Assembly: GCA_964427955.1 (NCBI GenBank) | Contig: CAYRWY010000291.1 | Location: forward strand, 1 to 7,802 | DNA: 7,802 bases | Direction of reading: 5' to 3' | Source of the DNA: JACRBK01 sp964427955 | GTDB taxonomy: Bacteria; Chloroflexota; Anaerolineae; Aggregatilineales; Aggregatilineaceae | Made by a program: the position numbers and the translations under genes | In this document: positions 1 to 4,359 of the stretch, in pieces | How the letters are laid out: every line of letters begins with the position of its first letter | Numbering within the stretch: position 1 is the first letter of the stretch | The notes under the pieces: generated by a model | Seen by the model: the letters and a program-made list of their open reading frames with translations, nothing else | The model's database searches: none | What the model was told of the DNA's origin: nothing

Positions 1-1286
1 ACGCTGACGTTCGCGCCGCGAAAAGCGTAGATGCTCTGCTTGGGATCGCCCACCACGAACAGCCGCCCCTCCGATCCCGGCTGATCGACGCCCGCCAGCC
101 GGTAGACGATCTCGCGCTGGGCCTGGTTGGTATCCTGAAATTCATCGACCAGCAGGTGCTTGAACTCTCCGGTGTGAGGATCAGCGTAGCGCGCGGCGAC
201 GGCAGGATGCTGGTTGAGCAGATCGCGCGCCCGCGCTTCGAGATCGTCGAAATCGAGCGCGCTCCGATCCCGCTTCATCTGGGTGTAGACGTCCGCCGCC
301 AGCCGGATCGCGTCGCGCCAGCGCAGCATCCAGCGCGCGGCCTCGGCATCGTCCGCGCCGGGACGCGGCAGCAGATCGTCCGGCAGGGCGCGGATCAGCT
401 TCATCAGCGCCTTCAACTGCTCCTTGGCGGCACTGAACAACTCCTCGTCGCCCCAGGCTTTGGCCGATCCGCCGCGCAGATTGACCTGCGCATCCAGCGC
501 CGCCGCAGCCGCCAACACCGCCTCGAGATCGCCGTCCAGCAGCGTATTGCGCGCCGCGAGCACCGTCCGCCAGTGATCGGCGATCCGGTCGCCGCGCGGC
601 AGATCGTCCGGCGTGAAGGCGTCCAGCAGCGGGCGCAGCTCGGCGCGGATTTCGTCCAGCAGGGTTTGATTCACGTCCGCCCACTGCCCTTCCCAGCGGG
701 CGAGCAGATCTTCCGCCGTGCCGTCCAGCGCGCGCAGCACGTCGCCGGACTGGCTCAGCCCGGCATGAGCGGCCAAGACCTCGCGCACCTGGCGGAGATC
801 ATAAGCCGCCAGCAGCGCCCCCGCCGGGTGATCGGCCAACCGGGCCAGTGCCGCCTCGACGGCGTCATCGCGCAGCAGGGCGGCTTCGTTTTCGTCCAGC
901 ACCTCGAAGGCCGGATCGAGCCGCGCCTCGGCGGGATTGGCGCGCAGCAGCGCCGCGCATAACCCGTGAATGGTGCCGATCCGGGCGCGCGTCAGGGCGG
1001 CTTGATGATCCAGCCAGCGGACCAGCGCCGGTTCGTCGCCCGACTCGACCGCCGCCCGCAGGCGATCCTCGATAGCAGCGCGGACCCGGTCACGCATCTC
1101 GCGCGCGGCTTTTTCGGTGAAGGTGATGGCGACGATGGACGGCAGCGCCCAGTCCGGGTGGCGATCCAGCAGCGCCAGGAAGCGTTCGACCAGCACGCGG
1201 GTCTTGCCGCTGCCCGCCCCCGCCGTGACGATCAGGTGACGGTCCTGGATTTGAATGGCGTCAAGTTGTTCTGGCGTAAACGGCAT
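1..1286 (-). CDS. addA: AddA-like ATP-dependent helicase/nuclease subunit A, N-terminal part (truncated by the window edge)
   Basis: This is the N-terminal 428 residues of a superfamily 1A (UvrD/RecB-type) helicase. AddA is the translocating motor and one of two nucleases of the AddAB complex, which resects DNA double-strand breaks for RecA loading. Visible motifs in order: Q-motif-like FTPEQ at residues 3-7; Walker A AGAGSGKT at 22-29; motif Ia ITFTEKAAREM at 54-64; GTIHG at 104-108; LDFDDL at 344-349; Walker B DEFQDT at 381-386; motif III region GDPKQSIYAFRG at 413-424. The frame is open from the ATG to position 1 with no frameshift. The ATG at 1286 is preceded by AGGTGGGG a few bases upstream and places the Q-motif at the extreme N terminus, as is usual in this family. 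Motifs IV-VI and the expected C-terminal nuclease lie outside the window. AddA rather than UvrD/PcrA is favoured by the LDFDDL spacing, the motif wording and an addB-like gene in the same window. A generic UvrD-like exonuclease remains possible. Confidence 0.88.
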   Translation of the reverse strand, partial: MPFTPEQLDAIQIQDRHLIVTAGAGSGKTRVLVERFLALLDRHPDWALPSIVAITFTEKAAREMRDRVRAAIEDRLRAAVESGDEPALVRWLDHQAALTRARIGTIHGLCAALLRANPAEARLDPAFEVLDENEAALLRDDAVEAALARLADHPAGALLAAYDLRQVREVLAAHAGLSQSGDVLRALDGTAEDLLARWEGQWADVNQTLLDEIRAELRPLLDAFTPDDLPRGDRIADHWRTVLAARNTLLDGDLEAVLAAAAALDAQVNLRGGSAKAWGDEELFSAAKEQLKALMKLIRALPDDLLPRPGADDAEAARWMLRWRDAIRLAADVYTQMKRDRSALDFDDLEARARDLLNQHPAVAARYADPHTGEFKHLLVDEFQDTNQAQREIVYRLAGVDQPGSEGRLFVVGDPKQSIYAFRGANVS

Positions 1287-1300
1287 ACATCCCCACCTTT

Positions 1301-1350
1301 AAAAACATCGCACCACAGAGGACACAGAGGGCACAGAGAAAAAACTGAGA
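1301..1350 (+). repeat. Left terminal inverted repeat of the GxxExxY cassette
   Basis: Three CACAGAG units lie at 1314-1320, 1323-1329 and 1332-1338 with a 9-bp period. They are preceded by AAAAACATCG and followed by an A-rich AAAAAACTGAG tail. The reverse complement of 1743-1793 matches this block with one single-base gap and a few mismatches. The 20-mer GCACCACAGAGGACACAGAG at 1310-1329 is identical in inverted orientation at 1766-1785. This copy lies between the stop of the GxxExxY gene and the addA ribosome-binding site. The exact outer edge cannot be fixed from one copy. Confidence 0.85.
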
Positions 1351-1366
1351 AAGAACGAGAAAAAGT

Positions 1367-1750
1367 TCAGTTCGCTAAACGGCGGATGCCATCCTTCAGT
1401 ACTTCGACGTTGAAATTGATCAGCAGCCCGACTTTGCAGCCCGAAAGGCGCAAATAGGACAGCAGTTGGGCGGTATGGATCGGAGCGAGATCGTCCACCG
1501 CCTTGACTTCCACGACGACCAGCCCATCGACGAGCAGGTCGATCCGGTAGCCACATTCTAACCGTATTCCTTTATACACCAAAGGCAGGGGTTTCTGCTG
1601 CTCCACCGTGCAGCCGCGCTGTGCCAATTCGTGAACGAGACAGGCTTCATAGGTGGATTCCAGCAGGCCGGGACCCAAATGGCGGTGGACTTCAATCGCC
1701 GCGCCGATCACCAAGCCAGTGATCCGGTTCAACCGCTCTTCCTCTCTCAT
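1367..1750 (-). CDS. GxxExxY family protein with PD-(D/E)XK nuclease-like motifs
   Basis: This 127-aa protein matches the GxxExxY family (PDDEXK_3 type), which is common and often multicopy in bacteria, with no established cellular role that I know of. The signature G28-LL-E31-ST-Y34 is present. A PD-(D/E)XK-like core follows: D71 in YRIDLLVD, then E81-V-K83 in VVVEVKAVDD, then Q95-LLS-Y99, the QxxxY that often follows the lysine in RecB-like nucleases. All putative catalytic residues are intact, so nuclease activity is possible but unproven. There is no signal peptide or membrane segment, and the length is normal for the family. The ATG lies inside the right inverted repeat and uses its AGAGG as Shine-Dalgarno. 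The left repeat begins just past the stop. Codon composition is less GC-rich than in the neighbours. The gene sits between a response regulator and addA, but the flanking repeats suggest insertion there rather than a functional partnership. Confidence 0.85.
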   Translation of the reverse strand: MREEERLNRITGLVIGAAIEVHRHLGPGLLESTYEACLVHELAQRGCTVEQQKPLPLVYKGIRLECGYRIDLLVDGLVVVEVKAVDDLAPIHTAQLLSYLRLSGCKVGLLINFNVEVLKDGIRRLAN

Positions 1751-1793
1751 TTTTTCCTCTGTGTACTCTGTGTCCTCTGTGGTGCAAGTTTTT
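1743..1793 (-). repeat. Right terminal inverted repeat of the GxxExxY cassette
   Basis: On the plus strand, CTCTGTG units lie at 1757-1763, 1766-1772 and 1775-1781 with a 9-bp period. The reverse complement is the counterpart of 1301-1350. It includes the identical 20-mer, the A-rich tail and a matching AAAAAC outer end. The inner edge overlaps the first codons of the GxxExxY gene. Confidence 0.85.
1756..1760 (-). promoter_or_regulatory. Shine-Dalgarno of the GxxExxY gene, embedded in the inverted repeat
   Basis: Read on the minus strand, AGAGG lies 5 nt (AAAAA) before the ATG at 1750-1748. The G-rich part belongs to the third CACAGAG unit of the right repeat, so the repeat itself provides translation initiation for the cassette gene. 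This supports choosing the ATG at 1750. Confidence 0.6.
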
Positions 1794-1812
1794 CACATCG
1801 GCGGCGGAAATG

Positions 1813-1839
1813 ATAACGTCCACACGGGGTGGACGTTAT
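1813..1839 (-). terminator. Strong hairpin after the response regulator; possible terminator or 3'-end stabiliser
   Basis: ATAACGTCCAC at 1813-1823 and GTGGACGTTAT at 1829-1839 form a perfect 11-bp stem with a 5-nt loop. It lies 26 bp beyond the response-regulator stop codon and 19 bp outside the cassette's right repeat. Downstream on the minus strand the sequence is CATTTCCGCC, with no proper U-tract. A textbook intrinsic terminator is therefore not supported. A transcript-end hairpin or a protein-binding palindrome is equally possible. Confidence 0.4.
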
Positions 1840-1865
1840 GGGCTTCAATGCGAGTGCAGCAAGGA

Positions 1866-2696
1866 TCAGGAGGTTTCGGCCAGGCGATAGCCAATGCCGC
1901 GGACGTTCACGATGATATTCGGGTTCTGCCCGGAGGCTTTCAGCTTGCGCCGCAGGTTGCTGATGTGCGGGCGGATCACCTCGCGGGCCTCGTGCTCCTC
2001 CAGCGTATAGCCGCGCACCTCGCGCACCAGCTCCGAGCACGGCACGACGCGGCCCCGATGCGCCGCCAGGTACAGCAGCAGATCGAATTCGGTCGGCGTC
2101 AGGTCGATGGGCTGGTCGCCCACCGAAATCTGGTAGCGGCCCGGGTAGATCGTCAGCGGGCCAATCGTCATCGTGGTCACGGGGGTCACGACCGGAGTCG
2201 CTGTCGCCGGGGACTTGGACTTAGCGACCGTGTTGTTTTCCAGCTCAACCGCTTCGCCCGTCAGTTCTTCGACGTTCTCACGGATCGAACGCAGCAGCAC
2301 GCGGCGGTGTTTCATATTGCGCGACCGCTCGATGCCCTGCGACACGCTGTTGCGAATATCCTGGCTGCTGCTCGGCTTGACCAGGTAATCGTGCGCCCCC
2401 AGGCGGAGGCTTTCGATGGCCGTCTCCAAACTGGCATACCCTGTCAGCAGGATCACGACGGCATCCGGAGCCTGCTCTTTGATCCGCGCCAGGAGATCGA
2501 CGCCCGACAGACCCGGCATCCGAATATCGGTCAGCACCACGTCATATTCCTGGCGCTGCATCATTTCCAGGGCTTCTTCGCCCGACGCGGCAGTGTGAAC
2601 CTGGTACCCTACTCGTTGCAGCGTTTTGCTGATCGAATAACGAATAGCCCCTTCGTCATCCACCACCAAAATATAAGCATCTTCTCCGTTTGTCAT
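1866..2696 (-). CDS. Response regulator: receiver domain, long linker, OmpR/PhoB-type winged-helix DNA-binding domain
   Basis: This 276-aa cytoplasmic transcription factor of a two-component system is activated by phosphorylation of an aspartate. Receiver (about 7-122): acidic pair D13/D14, phosphoacceptor D57 in LTDIRMPG, switch T85 in LLTGYAS and K107 in YLVKP. The wording TGYASLETAIESLRLGAHDYLVKP resembles NtrC-class receivers. Residues about 128-178 form an unusually long linker, a charged helical stretch followed by a Thr/Pro/Val-rich part. The winged helix (about 180-273) has LTPTEFDLLLYL at 199-210, a recognition helix near 239-252 (EVIRPHISNLRRKL), and the wing motif VRGIGYRL at 265-272. 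OmpR-family regulators are usually about 225-240 aa, and the excess is in the linker. The ATG at 2696 has GAGGTG 8 nt upstream and starts just before the first receiver strand. No histidine kinase gene is in the window, so its signal and targets are unknown. Confidence 0.92.
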   Translation of the reverse strand: MTNGEDAYILVVDDEGAIRYSISKTLQRVGYQVHTAASGEEALEMMQRQEYDVVLTDIRMPGLSGVDLLARIKEQAPDAVVILLTGYASLETAIESLRLGAHDYLVKPSSSQDIRNSVSQGIERSRNMKHRRVLLRSIRENVEELTGEAVELENNTVAKSKSPATATPVVTPVTTMTIGPLTIYPGRYQISVGDQPIDLTPTEFDLLLYLAAHRGRVVPCSELVREVRGYTLEEHEAREVIRPHISNLRRKLKASGQNPNIIVNVRGIGYRLAETS

Positions 2697-2741
2697 TCCG
2701 TGCTCACCTCACGAATCCGGCCTGGATAATCCTTTTTTTAA

Positions 2742-2786
2742 CCAACCTACGCTCTTTAGCTTGCCTTAACTATAGCTGAAGGTTGG
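2742..2786. repeat. Two-part dyad in the response-regulator leader/promoter
   Basis: The outer arms CCAACC (2742-2747) and GGTTGG (2781-2786) are perfect complements. The inner arms TTTAGCT (2755-2761) and AGCTGAA (2774-2780) pair with one G-T wobble. Six unpaired bases lie on one side only (ACGCTC is spread over 2748-2754), and the loop is 12 nt. On the minus strand an A-tract follows, not a T-tract, so this is not an intrinsic terminator for tilS. The dyad covers the proposed -10 hexamer and could be an operator, perhaps for autoregulation. That role is inference. Confidence 0.4.
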
Positions 2787-2797
2787 CAAAAATGCAA
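2769..2797 (-). promoter_or_regulatory. Candidate sigma-70-type promoter for the response regulator
   Basis: On the minus strand a -35 element TTGCAT (2797-2792) is followed by a 17-bp spacer and a -10 element TATAGT (2774-2769). The -10 matches the consensus at five of six positions and the -35 at three. Spacing is ideal. Predicted transcription start is near 2762, giving a leader of about 65 nt. This region is distinctly AT-richer than the surrounding coding DNA. The promoter would separate the regulator from the upstream addB-tilS unit. Confidence 0.45.
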
Positions 2798-2840
2798 CTG
2801 CTGTTTAATCCCTATGGTAGTCATATCACAAAGCCGGATC

Positions 2841-4355
2841 TCAACTCTTTTCAAGCTCAGACCGCCAGCGCACCCCTATCAGGACGTGGCCGGGCGGGGG
2901 TCCGGACGCCGGGACGACCACCGTCTGCGCCACCCGTCCGCGCAGCCCGGCGACGGTGGGCACGACGAACCACGCGATCTCGTCACCAGCGACCAGCAGC
3001 GGCACCTGATCGCGCCACCGGCCCGGCACCCGCAGGTTGATCAGCGTATCCGACAGTTTCTGCGAATGCCCGCCCAGCCCGTGCGGACGGAAACGGTCGC
3101 CGGAACGCCGCGCGCGCAGCGTCAGACGCGCCTCTGCCGGGAGACACAGCGCCGCCGCCAGCGGATCGGCGTGGATCGCGGCCCGATCGGCGCCGGGATC
3201 GAGCGGCGCGGCCTCGAACGTCCATACGCCGGACGTCCAGCGCACACGCTCGCCGGGCCGGAAGACCGGTGGATCGTCGCCGGGTTTCAGCGCCGGGGCC
3301 TCGTTCACCGGCTGATCCGTGCCCGCCGTGACGATCAGCGCATCATACTCGATTCGCAGCCGCAGCCCGCCGGGCAGCGCGGCCTCGCTCCCTACTTCGT
3401 CCTGATCGGCGATGAGCGCCGCCTGATCGACGGCCACGAAGCCGACGTCGCGCAGATCGGGGCGCAGCCGCGCGATCACGGCCCGCAGGATGTAGCGTTT
3501 TTCGCCCGTCGAACAGGCTCCCCAGGCCGCCCGATCCAGCACTGCCGCGCCTGGCTGGATCACGCGCAGCACGCCTGCCAGCGCCCGATCTCCGGCCAGC
3601 CGGACCAACTCCGCATCGCCGCGCAGCGCCTCCGCCATGCGGGCCAGGGCCGGGCGAAGCTGGGGATTCAGCGTTTCGAGCAGGGGCATAATCGCGTGGC
3701 GCAGACGGTTGCGGAGATAGGCGGGATCGTCGTTGGTGGCATCGTGACGGGATTCGATCCCGTGCTCCGCCGCGTAGGCCGCGATCTCGGCGCGGGAAAC
3801 GTCCAGCAGCGGGCGGATGAGCAGCACCCTCTCCGCGTGCTCTGCGATCTCTGCGTTGAATCGCTTTTCTGCTTCCGGGAGGGGCGACGCCGGGAGCATC
3901 CCGCGCAGGCCGTCCAACCCACTGCCCCGGATCAGGTGCAGCAGCACGGTTTCGGCCTGGTCGTCCTGGTGATGCGCCACCGCGATTTTCGCCGCGCCCA
4001 CCTGCCGGGCTACATGCGCCAGGAAGGAATAGCGCGCCTGCCGCGCGGCTTCTTCGAGATTCAGGTGATGCGCACCGGCCAGCACCGGGACATCGCCCTG
4101 CCCCAGCGTGACCGGCACGCCCCACGCCACCGCGATCCGCTGCACGAAGGCGGCATCCTCCGCCCCTGCGACGCCGCGAATGCCGTGATCGAAGGTCGCG
4201 GCGTGCAGCGTGCACGGCAGATCCAGGCGGATCAGCAGGTGCAGCAGCACCAGCGAATCCAGCCCGCCGGACACGCCGATTACGACCGTCTCGCCCGGCG
4301 CGATCAGCGCGTGGCGGGTGATGGCGGCGCTCACCCGCGGGAGCAGATCGGGCAT
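2841..4355 (-). CDS. tilS: tRNA(Ile)-lysidine synthetase
   Basis: This 504-aa enzyme uses ATP and lysine to convert C34 of the CAU-anticodon tRNA(Ile) to lysidine, switching it from AUG to AUA decoding. It is essential in most bacteria and acts in the cytoplasm. N-terminal PP-loop ATPase: VSGGLDS at 28-34, FDHGIRG at 55-61, HHQDDQAET at 128-136, RGSGLDGLRGM at 143-153, LIRPLLDVSR at 179-188, and N-terminal-domain end DATNDDPAYLRNRLRH at 205-220. A middle substrate-binding region follows. The TilS C-terminal domain is marked by RRSGDRFRPHGLGG at 416-429, KLSDTLINLRVP at 433-444 and PLLVAGDEIAWFV at 452-464. The chosen ATG is 4 nt past the addB stop, with GGGAGGAG 10 nt upstream. The frame is open to 4634, but starting there would put the PP-loop about 90 residues too deep. 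Residues about 154-177 hold extra sequence containing a 9-bp-periodic repeat. The tight spacing implies co-transcription and perhaps translational coupling with addB. Confidence 0.95.
   Translation of the reverse strand: MPDLLPRVSAAITRHALIAPGETVVIGVSGGLDSLVLLHLLIRLDLPCTLHAATFDHGIRGVAGAEDAAFVQRIAVAWGVPVTLGQGDVPVLAGAHHLNLEEAARQARYSFLAHVARQVGAAKIAVAHHQDDQAETVLLHLIRGSGLDGLRGMLPASPLPEAEKRFNAEIAEHAERVLLIRPLLDVSRAEIAAYAAEHGIESRHDATNDDPAYLRNRLRHAIMPLLETLNPQLRPALARMAEALRGDAELVRLAGDRALAGVLRVIQPGAAVLDRAAWGACSTGEKRYILRAVIARLRPDLRDVGFVAVDQAALIADQDEVGSEAALPGGLRLRIEYDALIVTAGTDQPVNEAPALKPGDDPPVFRPGERVRWTSGVWTFEAAPLDPGADRAAIHADPLAAALCLPAEARLTLRARRSGDRFRPHGLGGHSQKLSDTLINLRVPGRWRDQVPLLVAGDEIAWFVVPTVAGLRGRVAQTVVVPASGPPPGHVLIGVRWRSELEKS
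3831..3857 (-). repeat. In-frame tandem 9-bp repeat inside tilS, related to the cassette repeats
   Basis: On the minus strand, three 9-bp units read AACGCAGAG, ATCGCAGAG and CACGCGGAG. They encode NAEIAEHAE at residues 167-175. The period and the CRCAGAG core match the CACAGAG units of the inverted repeats at 1301-1350 and 1743-1793. The insert lies between the conserved GLRGM and LIRPLL blocks of TilS, where homologues usually have a short variable loop, so it is likely tolerated. Confidence 0.65.
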
Positions 4356-4359
4356 GGGG

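Larger units (their letters stand above)
1301..1793 (-). mobile_element. Putative small inverted-repeat-bounded cassette carrying one GxxExxY gene
   Basis: About 490 bp are bounded by roughly 50-bp imperfect inverted repeats and contain a single 127-codon gene that almost fills the interior. Sampled stretches of the interior are about 53-57% G+C, against roughly 65-70% in the flanking addA coding sequence, which suggests a separate origin. ACATCG occurs at 1305-1310 and again just beyond the right repeat at 1795-1800, a weak candidate for a target-site duplication. No transposase, recombinase or rRNA-derived sequence is visible. The unit is therefore either a non-autonomous element moved in trans, an element whose small nuclease-like protein takes part in its own spread, or a gene with flanking repeats that only resembles an element. 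Confidence 0.55.

Noticed and set aside
156..962. Plus-strand open frame (268 codons) antisense to addA
   Set aside because: The minus strand here encodes uninterrupted helicase sequence with clear motifs, and the plus-strand peptide has no recognisable fold.
1301..1350. The 9-bp-periodic block considered as a CRISPR array
   Set aside because: The units are only 9 bp apart with no spacers, and the blocks are inverted copies rather than a direct-repeat array.
1653..2729. Plus-strand open frame (358 codons) antisense to the response regulator
   Set aside because: It starts inside the cassette, runs through the right inverted repeat and lies opposite a receiver/winged-helix gene. Its peptide is repeat translation followed by antisense composition.
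2697..2840. Intrinsic terminator for tilS in the 144-bp intergenic region
   Set aside because: The dyad at 2742-2786 is followed on the minus strand by an A-tract, not a U-tract, so the required termination signal is missing.
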